Source of the DNA: an uncultured Tolumonas sp.
GTDB taxonomy: Bacteria > Pseudomonadota > Gammaproteobacteria > Enterobacterales > Aeromonadaceae
NCBI RefSeq assembly: GCF_963678185.1
Contig: NZ_OY782757.1
Location: forward strand, 2,477,001 to 2,541,000
Direction of reading: 5' to 3'
DNA: 64,000 nt
This document shows positions 18,977 to 27,630 of the stretch, piece by piece. Positions within the stretch are counted from its first letter, which is position 1; every line of letters starts with the position of its first letter. Made by a program: the position numbers and the translations under genes. The notes under the pieces are model-generated. The model was not told the origin of the DNA. It did not search any database and saw nothing but the letters and a program-made list of their open reading frames with translations.

Positions 18977-20258
18977 AACTTGCCCGGCATTACTTATCAG
19001 CGCGCCATCCAGCCATAGCGGTAAAACCACCGTCACCGCCGCACTGGCGCGTTACTGGACGCAGCAAGGTAAGAAGGTGCGGGTGTTTAAAACCGGGCCG
19101 GATTTTCTCGACCCGATGCTGTTGGAACAAGCCTCCGGTGCACCGGTACATCAGCTCGATCTGTGGATGATGGGTGAAGCAAATTGCCGTCGGCGGCTGG
19201 CAGAAGCCGCACAAGAAGCCGATCTGATTTTGATTGAAGGGGTGATGGGCCTCTATGATGGTCACACCAGTTCTGCCGATATTGCGCGCCTGTTTCATAT
19301 TCCCCTGCTGCTGGTGGTTGATGGCTCGGCGATGGCGCAGACGTTTGGTGCGCTGGTGTATGGGTTGGCGAACTATAAGCCCGATTTAAAAGTGTTCGGC
19401 GTGGTGGCGAACCGCGTGAACAGTGCCGGTCATGCGCGTTATTTGCAGCAAAGCCTGCCGGAAGGCATTCATTTTTGTGGCTATATGCCCTCGAATGAGG
19501 CGATCACTTTACCAGAGCGGCATTTAGGTTTAGTGCAGGCGAGTGAATTGTCCGATCTCGAGCAGCGCTTAGATTTAGCCGCCGCACAACTGGCCAGCCA
19601 CTGTGCATTACAGCTGCCGCCTGCCAGCGAATTCAGTTACCCGATCAGCAATAAGGTGTATGGAGAAGGGTTAACCGGCGTAACAATTGCGGTCGCGCGT
19701 GATGCGGCATTTAGCTTTATTTACCGTGATAATTTGCAAATTTTGCAGCAAATGGGTGCCCAATTGCGCTTTTTCTCGCCGATTAACGATCATGTCATGC
19801 CGGAAGCCGATGCGTTATATCTGCCCGGTGGTTACCCTGAGTTATACCTTGATGAGCTGGCTGATAACCAAACTATGCTGCAATCGATCCGCGCGCATGT
19901 GCAGGCCGACAAACCGACAGTCGCCGAGTGTGGCGGTATGCTCTATCTGCTTAATGGCCTGACTAATAAAGAGGGCCATCGCCGTGATCTGTTGGGGGTG
20001 TTGCCCGGCGAAGCACTGATGGAGCCACGACTCTCAGGCCTTGGTGTGCTTTCAGCCGCCTTTCCGTTTGGCGAAGTGCGTGGGCATACTTTCCATTTTT
20101 CCAGCAGCCAGATCCGCGCTGCATGCGCGTTAGAAGCGCAACATCCGGTTCATGGTAAACCGGAGCCTGTCTATCAGCAGGGGCGTTTGCTGGCGTCATA
20201 TGTGCACTGGTATTTAGGTGATGAGCCGGAAGCCTGTTTGGCGTGGTTTAAGCCGTAA
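18966..20258 (+). CDS. cobB: Cobyrinate a,c-diamide synthase
   Basis: This glutamine amidotransferase amidates carboxylates a and c of cobyrinic acid (CbiA/CobB family, not the deacetylase of the same symbol). The 430 residues include the P-loop [17 protein letters not shown], a [11 protein letters not shown] motif, [10 protein letters not shown], and a C-terminal glutaminase domain with Cys in [11 protein letters not shown]. It overlaps the 3' end of cobQ, so the two are translationally coupled. No other corrin-ring gene is visible here. The pair could serve de novo synthesis with genes elsewhere, or salvage of incomplete corrinoids. Confidence 0.93.
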   Translation: MQTRTCPALLISAPSSHSGKTTVTAALARYWTQQGKKVRVFKTGPDFLDPMLLEQASGAPVHQLDLWMMGEANCRRRLAEAAQEADLILIEGVMGLYDGHTSSADIARLFHIPLLLVVDGSAMAQTFGALVYGLANYKPDLKVFGVVANRVNSAGHARYLQQSLPEGIHFCGYMPSNEAITLPERHLGLVQASELSDLEQRLDLAAAQLASHCALQLPPASEFSYPISNKVYGEGLTGVTIAVARDAAFSFIYRDNLQILQQMGAQLRFFSPINDHVMPEADALYLPGGYPELYLDELADNQTMLQSIRAHVQADKPTVAECGGMLYLLNGLTNKEGHRRDLLGVLPGEALMEPRLSGLGVLSAAFPFGEVRGHTFHFSSSQIRAACALEAQHPVHGKPEPVYQQGRLLASYVHWYLGDEPEACLAWFKP

Positions 20259-20282
20259 AAACTACCGAAATCGTAGTGCTAT

Positions 20283-20987
20283 TTACCCCGAGAAGTGTGC
20301 CCACAGAGCCGAGAAGGGCATGACCAGAATAAGTGCTGGCAACATGTTAACGATCGGGAAGATTTTGATACCGCAGATGCGTAGGCCGGTTGCCAGCATC
20401 ACAATACCACCACAGGCTGAAAAGTCGGCCTGCATGGCTGGCGTGATCAGTGGCAACAATAAAATGGCGCCGAAAAATAAAGAACTCTGAATGGCAATCT
20501 GTGGGATAGCAATCAACATCACCGACAGGCCGAGTTCGGTGGCGAAAATAATCGCGGTAAATAGATCGAGAATTGATTTAGTAATAAGGATCGTGGCATC
20601 GCCACTGATCCCTTCCTGCATAGAGCCAAAAATCCCCATACCACTGACACAGAACAACACCAAAATGGTGACAAATTTCAGCACAAAACTGGGCGGTAAA
20701 TGGGTAGATGAGCCTTTGGTAATGCGGTTTTGTAGCCAGTTAATCGCTTGTTCCAGTCGTTTTTCCAGAAATAGGATTTCACCGATAAAGGCACCTGTGA
20801 GCATCGCCATCGCAACCGGTGGGATCGTATGCACTTTATTCATCATCACCGAGCCAATACTTGCAGAAATAATACCGCAGCTGAGTGGTAAGGATTCTTT
20901 GACTCGTTTGGGGATAACCTTTCCGAGCAAAGAACCCAGCGCTCCACCCACTAATAATGCGCCACTGTTGATCCATGGACCCAGCAT
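20283..20987 (-). CDS. DUF554 family membrane protein
   Basis: This 234-residue protein has about seven hydrophobic segments and begins with the family motif GPWINSGALLVGGALGSLLG. DUF554 proteins (YdfK/YqgA-like) are inner-membrane proteins of unknown function, suggested to be transporters. GGAGGAGTT lies just before the ATG at 20987. It converges on cobB with 24 bases between the stops and has its own promoter region shared with no other gene. Confidence 0.88.
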   Translation of the reverse strand: MLGPWINSGALLVGGALGSLLGKVIPKRVKESLPLSCGIISASIGSVMMNKVHTIPPVAMAMLTGAFIGEILFLEKRLEQAINWLQNRITKGSSTHLPPSFVLKFVTILVLFCVSGMGIFGSMQEGISGDATILITKSILDLFTAIIFATELGLSVMLIAIPQIAIQSSLFFGAILLLPLITPAMQADFSACGGIVMLATGLRICGIKIFPIVNMLPALILVMPFSALWAHFSG

Positions 20988-21136
20988 AACTCCTCCAGAG
21001 CACCGGTTATTAATTCGTCAGTTAAAATTGAATAGCAGAGATGTCGGAATGTGCAGACATACTGTGACGTGATTCACAGATATAATATGCCTGTAATTGG
21101 GTCTATTCTAGGTTCAATAGAATCCATTTTGGTTTT

Positions 21137-23404
21137 TTAAGCTATTTTTTCAGCGGTGGCAACGGAGAGCATATCTGCAGGGGCTGGGCGGCCAAAGAGA
21201 TAACCTTGGTAAGCATAACAGCCCAACTCTTCTAGACGTTGCCGTTGGGCTTCGGTTTCCACCCCTTCGGCAATGACATTCAACCCCATACTTTGTGCCA
21301 GAGTAACGATGGTGCTGGCAATTGCGGCATCATTTGGATCAGTGAGCAGGTCGCGAACAAACGATTGGTCGATTTTTAGTTGATCCAACGGCAAGCGTTT
21401 CAGATACGCCAGTGATGAATACCCAGTACCAAAGTCATCCAGTGAAAAACCAACACCACAAGCTTTCAGAGCCGTCATTTTGTGGATGATATCTTCGGTG
21501 TCTTCCAGTAATAAACTCTCGGTGAGTTCCAGTTTCAGACTGCTGGGTGTTATGTCCGCGTTATGAATGGCCGCTAAAATTTGATCGACAAAGTCAGGCT
21601 GGTGGATCTGTCGGGCGCTGATATTCACGGCCAAAGAAAGATGCGCCAGCGTCGGTTGTTCCGTCCAGCGACGTAACTGTTGACAGGCTTCATATAAAAC
21701 CCAATCGCCCAAGGCTAAAATTAAACCGCTTTCTTCCGCTAATGGAATAAATTCGGCGGGAGAGACCATGCCTCGCAGTGGATGTTGCCAGCGTACTAAC
21801 GCTTCAGCCCCCGTGATCTGTCCATTTGCATCAACCTGCGGCTGATAATGCAGAAGCAATTGTTGCTGGCGAATGCCTTCCCGCAGATCATTTTCCAGTT
21901 CAGCACGCGAGGTCACGATCGCCTGCATTTTATTGTCAAAGAAGCGTAGTGTGTTACGTCCGGCCGATTTGGCTTGATACATGGCGATATCGGCGCGTTT
22001 CATCAACTCATCACTGCTTTCCTGATGTGCCTGGAATAAGGTAATGCCGATACTGGCACTGCTGTTATGTTCATAACCGGCAATCAGGTAAGGGTGCCGT
22101 AATTTCACCAGAATTTTTTCCCCAAGCATTTTAGCCTGCGCAGCGGCGACCTCTTCGATGTGGCTTAATTCTTCCAGCATGACGACAAATTCATCCCCGC
22201 CCAGCCGCGCGACGGTATCGCACTCCCGCACACATTCACCAATGCGGGTGGCCACCTGTTGCAGCAGCAGATCGCCTTTGTCATGGCCTAAGGTGTCATT
22301 CAGGGTTTTGAAGTTATCCAGATCAATAAACAACAACGCACCGCGCTGTCCGCTGCGTTTACTGTTGGCCATGGCCTGATGCAGACGATCTTGCAATAAG
22401 CGCCGGTTCGGCAAGCCAGTCAGAGGGTCGTAAAAGGCCAGATAGGCGATTTCATCTTCTTTAATTTTGCGATCGGTAATGTCCCGCGCCAGGAACACAA
22501 CAACTTGTTTATTGTGAACGGTATACCCCAGTGGTTGTGCCCGTCCTTCCACCAGCCGGCGACCGATAATGCCGTCGCGCTCATACTCAATGGTTTGTGT
22601 CTGTTGCAGACGGATGCTATCGCGGACAGTGGCTAATAATTTATCTGCGTTTTCTGGCGGGAGTTCGCTGTGTAATGTTTTGCCGATCAGAGCCAAGGCG
22701 GGTTCGTATAATTGATGATTGGTCGAGGGCAACACGTCAATGTAATGGCCATCTTCATCAATGATCACCATTAAATCGGGGATCGCTTGCACAATCGCCC
22801 GCATACGCGATTCACTGGTGTGTAATGCCAATTCAGTGTTGGTCCGGTTCACAATATCCTGCATCATCAGACCAAGGATCATGGTGCCAAGGGAAAAGGT
22901 AAACACATAAGGAAGCGCGATATCGTGCATCACGGTAGTGAGCACGGAGGCCGGTAGCTGCGTGAATATCAGCACCATGATCACATGGGCAACAAACCCA
23001 AATAATAGCAATTCAATGGGGCCATTTTTGATCCAACCGGCCCGACAAATTCGACGATAAGCCAGCCCGAGTAAAACACAGGCTATAATGGTGGCCAGAC
23101 CCACCGGATAACCACCGCCACCCAACCAGAAGCGATAGACTCCTGCAATCAGACCAGCGCTAATCGCGACGGCAGGGCCGCCAAATAGGCCGGCCATGAT
23201 CAGAATGACCGAACGGGCATCAAAGATAACCCCTTCCGCGATATGCACCGGCACCATCATGCCGATCACAGTAATGCCACCAAACAGCAATCCGGCGATG
23301 ATTTGTTGTAATACTTTATGCCCCTGACAAAGGCGCACATTAAATCCCTGCAATAAACACAGCGATAACAACAGTGCCACACCTTTAATCAATTCCAGTA
23401 GCAT
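21137..23404 (-). CDS. Membrane-bound PAS-GGDEF-EAL protein (cyclic-di-GMP turnover)
   Basis: The 755 residues run as follows: a 5TMR-LYT-type sensor with about six hydrophobic segments (residues 1-180), a PAS domain (about 200-315), a GGDEF domain with an intact RLGGDEF active site, and a C-terminal EAL domain. The EAL domain keeps EALVRW, DDFGTGYSSLAYL and KIDQSFV, so it should be a working phosphodiesterase. The GGDEF domain may synthesise c-di-GMP or act as a GTP sensor. The 5TMR-LYT module is otherwise known from LytS-type histidine kinases. Monocistronic; ligand unknown. Confidence 0.92.
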   Translation of the reverse strand: MLLELIKGVALLLSLCLLQGFNVRLCQGHKVLQQIIAGLLFGGITVIGMMVPVHIAEGVIFDARSVILIMAGLFGGPAVAISAGLIAGVYRFWLGGGGYPVGLATIIACVLLGLAYRRICRAGWIKNGPIELLLFGFVAHVIMVLIFTQLPASVLTTVMHDIALPYVFTFSLGTMILGLMMQDIVNRTNTELALHTSESRMRAIVQAIPDLMVIIDEDGHYIDVLPSTNHQLYEPALALIGKTLHSELPPENADKLLATVRDSIRLQQTQTIEYERDGIIGRRLVEGRAQPLGYTVHNKQVVVFLARDITDRKIKEDEIAYLAFYDPLTGLPNRRLLQDRLHQAMANSKRSGQRGALLFIDLDNFKTLNDTLGHDKGDLLLQQVATRIGECVRECDTVARLGGDEFVVMLEELSHIEEVAAAQAKMLGEKILVKLRHPYLIAGYEHNSSASIGITLFQAHQESSDELMKRADIAMYQAKSAGRNTLRFFDNKMQAIVTSRAELENDLREGIRQQQLLLHYQPQVDANGQITGAEALVRWQHPLRGMVSPAEFIPLAEESGLILALGDWVLYEACQQLRRWTEQPTLAHLSLAVNISARQIHQPDFVDQILAAIHNADITPSSLKLELTESLLLEDTEDIIHKMTALKACGVGFSLDDFGTGYSSLAYLKRLPLDQLKIDQSFVRDLLTDPNDAAIASTIVTLAQSMGLNVIAEGVETEAQRQRLEELGCYAYQGYLFGRPAPADMLSVATAEKIA

Positions 23405-23604
23405 AGGCTCTATCCGTGATCCGATACGTTGTAAGCATGGCTTAAGATATTGCTAAGGTAAAATTACAAAGCGCCAGATATTGCCGATTGTGGAAATATT
23501 GTTAGCTATTTACCATTTTATTATTGGCAATAATAGAAAACGTATTGATACGGGTGGGGCCCCAGATGTGGGGTTCGGGTCGGGAAAAGCGAGTTACGGC
23601 GTTT

Positions 23605-23805
23605 TTAGGCAACCCGCTTTGTGGTGGAGGGTTCGGCGATTTGTAACAAGGTGGTTTCCAGCACACGACGCACCTGGGGCAGGCAACGTCCGCAAGTACT
23701 ACCCACCTTTAATTCGCGGTGTAAGCCGCGTACAGTATCAATGCCGTTTTCAACAGCCTCTTTAATCTGCCGGTCATTTACTGCATGACAATGACAAATG
23801 ATCAT
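23605..23805 (-). CDS. bfd: Bacterioferritin-associated ferredoxin
   Basis: This 66-residue [2Fe-2S] protein transfers electrons to bacterioferritin to release stored iron. Cluster ligands are visible as Cys4 and Cys6 (ICHCHAV) and the pair in STCGRCLPQ. It is divergent from the two bacterioferritin genes, with a Fur-box-like sequence in the shared upstream region. This fits expression under iron starvation. Confidence 0.95.
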   Translation of the reverse strand: MIICHCHAVNDRQIKEAVENGIDTVRGLHRELKVGSTCGRCLPQVRRVLETTLLQIAEPSTTKRVA

Positions 23806-23830
23806 CGCAACCTCCTGCTTTACTCCATTT

Positions 23831-23849
23831 AATAATAATTCTCATTAAG
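23831..23849 (-). promoter_or_regulatory. Fur-box-like sequence upstream of bfd
   Basis: The 19-mer AATAATAATTCTCATTAAG matches the classical GATAATGATAATCATTATC at 13 of 19 positions by eye. It starts 26 bases upstream of the bfd start codon, the usual place for Fur repression. The intergenic region to bfr is about 190 bases and otherwise AT-rich. Confidence 0.55.
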
Positions 23850-23999
23850 ATGTAGTGCAATAGATTTGCTGTTTTTTTATACGGCAACGCTAATGTACTA
23901 AACTGTAAAAAGGATGTGTGATACATGTTAATTTAGTTGCTAAATCCACCGTAAGGATTAGGCTAAATCGTATAGCTTTTCACCACATGAGGATTGGCC

Positions 24000-24464
24000 A
24001 TGCAAGGAGATAAAGCAGTCATTGCGATGCTCAACAAGGTGCTGACCTGGGAGTTGAGTTCCATCAATCAATATTTCCTGCACGCGCGCTTGTTCCGCCA
24101 TTTTGGTTTTAATGCGTTGAATGAACATGCGTTCAAAAAATCGATCAAAGACATGAAACAAGCCGATGCCCTGATTGAGCGGATCTTGTTTTTAGACGGT
24201 CTACCTAATTTACAGAATCTGGAATATTTGCGCATCGGTGAGCATGCGGAAGAGATGCTGCAATGTGATTTGTCGCTGCAGCAAGATCAGTTGCTGTTAT
24301 TGCGCGAAGCGATCCAGCTTGCTGAGCAATCAGCCGATTTTGTCACCCGCGATCTGTTGGAAGATATTCTGGAATATGAAGAAGAGTATCTGGATTGGCT
24401 GGAAACACAGCAGAATCTGATCGCGACGACCGGTATTCAGAACTATCTGCAAAGCCAGATGTAA
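24000..24464 (+). CDS. bfr: Bacterioferritin, heme-binding subunit lacking ferroxidase residues
   Basis: The 154-residue four-helix protein is colinear with E. coli Bfr. It keeps the heme-ligand Met52 (in KDMKQAD) but has lost most di-iron ligands: Glu18 and Glu127 remain, while the Glu51, His54, Glu94 and His130 positions hold Asp, Gln, Gln and Tyr. It should therefore bind heme but not oxidise iron well by itself. The ATG at 24000 has AGGA upstream. Ten bases downstream begins a second subunit with the opposite pattern, as in Neisseria-type heteromeric bacterioferritins. Confidence 0.93.
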   Translation: MQGDKAVIAMLNKVLTWELSSINQYFLHARLFRHFGFNALNEHAFKKSIKDMKQADALIERILFLDGLPNLQNLEYLRIGEHAEEMLQCDLSLQQDQLLLLREAIQLAEQSADFVTRDLLEDILEYEEEYLDWLETQQNLIATTGIQNYLQSQM

Positions 24465-24474
24465 GGGGAGAATC

Positions 24475-24942
24475 ATGCAAGGAAAACCGATTGTCATTGC
24501 GGAATTGAATAAGCTACTGGCGGGCGAATTAACGGCCATCGATCAGTATTTTATTCATTCCCGTATGTATCAGGATTGGGGCTACAACAAATTATTTGAA
24601 CGTATCAGCCACGAGTCGGATGAAGAAAAACAACATGCGGCGTGGATCATTGAGCGCATTCTGTTTCTCGAAGGTACACCGGAGATGACGCTGCGTGAGC
24701 CGCTGAATGTGGGCAAAACCGTGCCGGATATGCTGAACAGCGATCTGCAACTGGAATACAGTGTGGTCAAAAACCTGAAGGCAGCCATTAAGCTTTGTGA
24801 AGCGGAACAGGACTATCAGACCCGTGAAATGCTGGAAAAACAGCTGGATGATACGGAAGTCGACCATGCCTACTGGCTGGAAAAACAACTGCGTTTGATC
24901 GATCAGATTGGCTTGCAGAATTATCTGCAATCGCAAATTTAG
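24475..24942 (+). CDS. bfr: Bacterioferritin, ferroxidase subunit lacking the heme ligand
   Basis: The 155-residue subunit keeps a complete ferroxidase centre: Glu18, Glu51, His54, Glu94 and the Glu-x-x-His motif at about 128-131 ([11 protein letters not shown], one residue longer than E. coli). Position 52, the heme-ligand Met of E. coli Bfr, is Lys (DEEKQHA). It therefore complements the preceding subunit, and a mixed 24-mer is likely. GGGGAG precedes the ATG. The two genes form an operon closed by a terminator. Confidence 0.93.
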   Translation: MQGKPIVIAELNKLLAGELTAIDQYFIHSRMYQDWGYNKLFERISHESDEEKQHAAWIIERILFLEGTPEMTLREPLNVGKTVPDMLNSDLQLEYSVVKNLKAAIKLCEAEQDYQTREMLEKQLDDTEVDHAYWLEKQLRLIDQIGLQNYLQSQI

Positions 24943-24953
24943 CCTTCCCTTCT

Positions 24954-25000
24954 GCTGTCTGAATTGAGAATATGACGCATTCAGGCAGCGGCCCTTTTTT
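24954..25000 (+). terminator. Terminator of the bfr pair
   Basis: An 11-bp stem (GCTGTCTGAAT with ATTCAGGCAGC, one G-U pair) is followed after five bases (GGCCC) by a run of six T. Confidence 0.7.
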
Positions 25001-25079
25001 GCTCTGTTATCTGTTGAATGCTGAGCCGCTGTGGTCTGTTTTATTCATCCAGTTTTAAGTCATTATGCGGAACAAGACC

Positions 25080-25766
25080 ATGCGCGTTTTCGTTTTACAA
25101 CACGTTCCTTTCGAAGAATTAGGCAATATTCAACCTTGGTTAACACAGCACAACGCAGAAGTGCATTATTGCCGTTTATATGCCAATGAGCCGTTACCTG
25201 AGGTGGTGGATGTCGATCTGCTGATTGTGCTCGGCGGGCCGATGAGTGTGAATGATGAATCGCATTACCCTTGGCTGGTGGCGGAAAAAACCTTTCTGGC
25301 ACAGGCGATTGCGGTGGAAAAACCGATTGTTGGCATCTGCTTGGGAGCCCAGTTGATCGCCAGCTGTCAGGGTGCCCGCATTTATTCTAACTATGCCAAA
25401 GAGATCGGCTGGTTTGATATTACCGCCGTCGCGGCATCGGGCGATGTATTGTCGTTACCAGCGAGTATGCATGTCTTTCATTGGCATGGCGAAACCTTTG
25501 AATTACCAGCCAATGCGGTGTTATTAGCCAGCAGTGTGGCCTGCAATAATCAGATCTTCCAACTGGGTCAGCGTGTGATTGGTTTGCAATGTCATCTGGA
25601 AACGACAGCAGACAACGCCCGCAGCATGGTGTTGCATTGTGCCGACGAGCTAACCGGCGGCAGTTTTATTCAAGATGCCGATACGATTTTAGCTGCCAGT
25701 GAGGTGCAATATCAGCAACTGAGCCTGCTGATGGCACAGGTGCTGGATTATGTGACGCGACCATAG
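25080..25766 (+). CDS. Class I glutamine amidotransferase-like protein (GATase1 family)
   Basis: The 228-residue stand-alone glutaminase domain resembles the amidotransferase half of GMP synthase. The nucleophile is Cys87 in GICLGAQLIA, the oxyanion region is LGGPMSVND, and the His/Glu pair is in GLQCHLETT. Such free-standing domains are often annotated as GMP synthase, but no ATP-pyrophosphatase domain follows, so the acceptor is unknown. The start is ATG 25080 (family-like MRVFVLQH) or an in-frame ATG at 25065; neither has a strong ribosome site. Confidence 0.85.
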   Translation: MRVFVLQHVPFEELGNIQPWLTQHNAEVHYCRLYANEPLPEVVDVDLLIVLGGPMSVNDESHYPWLVAEKTFLAQAIAVEKPIVGICLGAQLIASCQGARIYSNYAKEIGWFDITAVAASGDVLSLPASMHVFHWHGETFELPANAVLLASSVACNNQIFQLGQRVIGLQCHLETTADNARSMVLHCADELTGGSFIQDADTILAASEVQYQQLSLLMAQVLDYVTRP

Positions 25767-25775
25767 TGGCTGCAG

Positions 25776-27389
25776 CTATTTCTGGGCTAGCGACTCAATA
25801 AGATCGAGTCGTTGCCGCCATGGGTCGGGTTGTGTACGAGTCTCTGGTGCTCCGTGAGCTGAAAAAATCAGCAGCTCATCACGTTGTCTCGTGTATGGCG
25901 CCCAGTAGGGTAACCCGGGCGCATTCGGATTGCCGGTTTTGGCAAAATTGACCCAATAGGTTTGTATTTGCTCTGCCATCGCCTGATCTTCTTTACTGAC
26001 CTTATGGTCAAGCACAGACGGTAGGGTGTTAAAAACATAGGCTACTTCGCTGGCATGCATGGCGCCTGGAACGGTTGCCCACAGCGAGCTAGCTACATAC
26101 GAAAAGCGATATTCGTATACGGGTTGCCCTTGTGACGCTGCGGTTCTGGCAATGAATCTGGCGGGTTCAATCATGATCTGATCACCGGCGATTAAGTCAG
26201 CAACAGCCGGGAAAATATACATATCGTTTGGGTTGTAGAGTTGTTTGACCTGCTCGCTGTGATCGTGCCCGAGCAAGTCTAGAGCTTGTTGCATGGAGCT
26301 GATCTCCGGTGGGAACCCCACATCATTGCTGGTTGCGCCGACAATCAACGGAATATCTATACCGGCGCCAGCTTCGTAGATATACGTAGGATTGGTGGTC
26401 ACCAATTTTCCGTCGATCATGGCGCCGGAGAAGGTTTTTCCATCATCACTATCCATTTCCGTTTCCATATTCTGCTTATCTATCACATCAATGGCTGATA
26501 ACGCTCTTAATGCACTCAACGCTTTGATATCACGTCCAAAAATATGATGCATTTCTGCAAATCGTAAGCCTATTTCTTCTGCAGAGGGGTAGCCATTGTC
26601 GCTCGGTTTTTGCATCCGGATATTGCTATCTTCTTCTATCCGTCCGCCACCGGATTCAATAATAGCTTTATGAAAGAGGCCTTTTGCTAACGGTGAGGTC
26701 ATGAGGGCATGGATGGCGTAACCGCCAGCAGATTCACCAAACAAGGTGACATTATTGGGGTCGCCACTGAATGCAGAGATATTGCGCTGTATCCATTTTA
26801 AGGCGGCGATTTGATCCATGTACGCATAATTCCCTAATACACCATCGGCGTTTTCTTTACTTAATACAGGGTGAGCGAAAAATCCAAAACGGCCTACGCG
26901 ATAGTTAAAACTAACCAAAATGACACCGCGCTTAGCGAATTCAGTTCCATCATAAATATCGGCGGAAGTGTCACCATCGACAAAACCACCACCATAAATC
27001 CAAACCATGACGGGAAGTTTAGTGTGGGACGCAGTGGCGGGCCGCCAAATATTTAGTACCAAGCAATCTTCGGATAAAACTGTCTTTGGTAAGGCTTGAT
27101 CCTCCGGCGTTGGATATTGCATACAGTCGTGCCTAAACTGACTGGATTGGCGAACACCAGACCAATTTTTTACCGGCTGCGGAGCTCGCCAGCGGAAAGC
27201 GCCTATAGGTGGAGCGGCATAAGGAATACCTTTAAAGGAAATAACTCCATTGGCTTCTCTACCTTGTAACAGGCCATTTTCTATGGCAATCAACGATGTT
27301 GCTTGTACCGGTAACCCGAGTAAAAACAAAAGACACATCACCAGAGTAAAGATTTGGATATGAATTTTTTTATCCCGAATGTGTTTCAT
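25776..27389 (-). CDS. Secreted type-B carboxylesterase
   Basis: This 537-residue alpha/beta hydrolase has a signal peptide (residues 1 to about 30, ending PVQA). The nucleophile elbow GESAGGYA carries the catalytic Ser, the EDCLVLNIW signature is typical of type-B esterases, and WIYGGGFVDGD provides the oxyanion hole. A His near PGAMHASEVAYVF completes the triad. It should hydrolyse ester bonds in the periplasm or outside. It is divergent from the bgl-type PTS gene. Two LacI-type operators and a CRP-like site lie in the 241 bases between, so it may belong to the glycoside regulon, for example removing acyl groups. The substrate is unknown. Confidence 0.88.
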   Translation of the reverse strand: MKHIRDKKIHIQIFTLVMCLLFLLGLPVQATSLIAIENGLLQGREANGVISFKGIPYAAPPIGAFRWRAPQPVKNWSGVRQSSQFRHDCMQYPTPEDQALPKTVLSEDCLVLNIWRPATASHTKLPVMVWIYGGGFVDGDTSADIYDGTEFAKRGVILVSFNYRVGRFGFFAHPVLSKENADGVLGNYAYMDQIAALKWIQRNISAFSGDPNNVTLFGESAGGYAIHALMTSPLAKGLFHKAIIESGGGRIEEDSNIRMQKPSDNGYPSAEEIGLRFAEMHHIFGRDIKALSALRALSAIDVIDKQNMETEMDSDDGKTFSGAMIDGKLVTTNPTYIYEAGAGIDIPLIVGATSNDVGFPPEISSMQQALDLLGHDHSEQVKQLYNPNDMYIFPAVADLIAGDQIMIEPARFIARTAASQGQPVYEYRFSYVASSLWATVPGAMHASEVAYVFNTLPSVLDHKVSKEDQAMAEQIQTYWVNFAKTGNPNAPGLPYWAPYTRQRDELLIFSAHGAPETRTQPDPWRQRLDLIESLAQK

Positions 27390-27439
27390 TTGACGAATTC
27401 CGGCTGTTTATTCTTTTTATTTCAGTTTAGTCAGTCAAC

Positions 27440-27453
27440 AGAAACCGGTTACA
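27440..27453. promoter_or_regulatory. LacI-type operator (CCGG type), esterase-proximal
   Basis: AGAAACCGGTTACA matches TGnAACCGGTTnCA at 13 of 14 positions. It lies 51 bases upstream of the carboxylesterase start and within the region shared with the EIIBC gene. Confidence 0.65.
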
Positions 27454-27489
27454 TTTGAGATGAATTAGTACCGTTTACCTGGCTATCTT

Positions 27490-27505
27490 TGCGATTGTCA
27501 TCACA
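27490..27505. promoter_or_regulatory. CRP-like site
   Basis: TGCGA-TTGTCA-TCACA matches the CRP half-sites TGTGA-N6-TCACA with one mismatch and is AT-flanked. It lies between the two operators, upstream of the EIIBC gene. Confidence 0.55.
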
Positions 27506-27528
27506 AAAATGATCTCTTTGTGTAGTTG

Positions 27529-27542
27529 TGCAACCGGTTGCA
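27529..27542. promoter_or_regulatory. LacI-type operator (CCGG type), EIIBC-proximal
   Basis: TGCAACCGGTTGCA is a perfect 14-base palindrome. The same 14-mer recurs at 30665-30678, in front of the cellobiose-type PTS operon. Confidence 0.8.
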
Positions 27543-27630
27543 TTTTATTGTATCCATAAGACAGTGGCTGTGAGCCATCTGTCATAACCAATAAAAAACA
27601 CACTGGTTCTTAAGCCGTAGAGGTTTTCAC

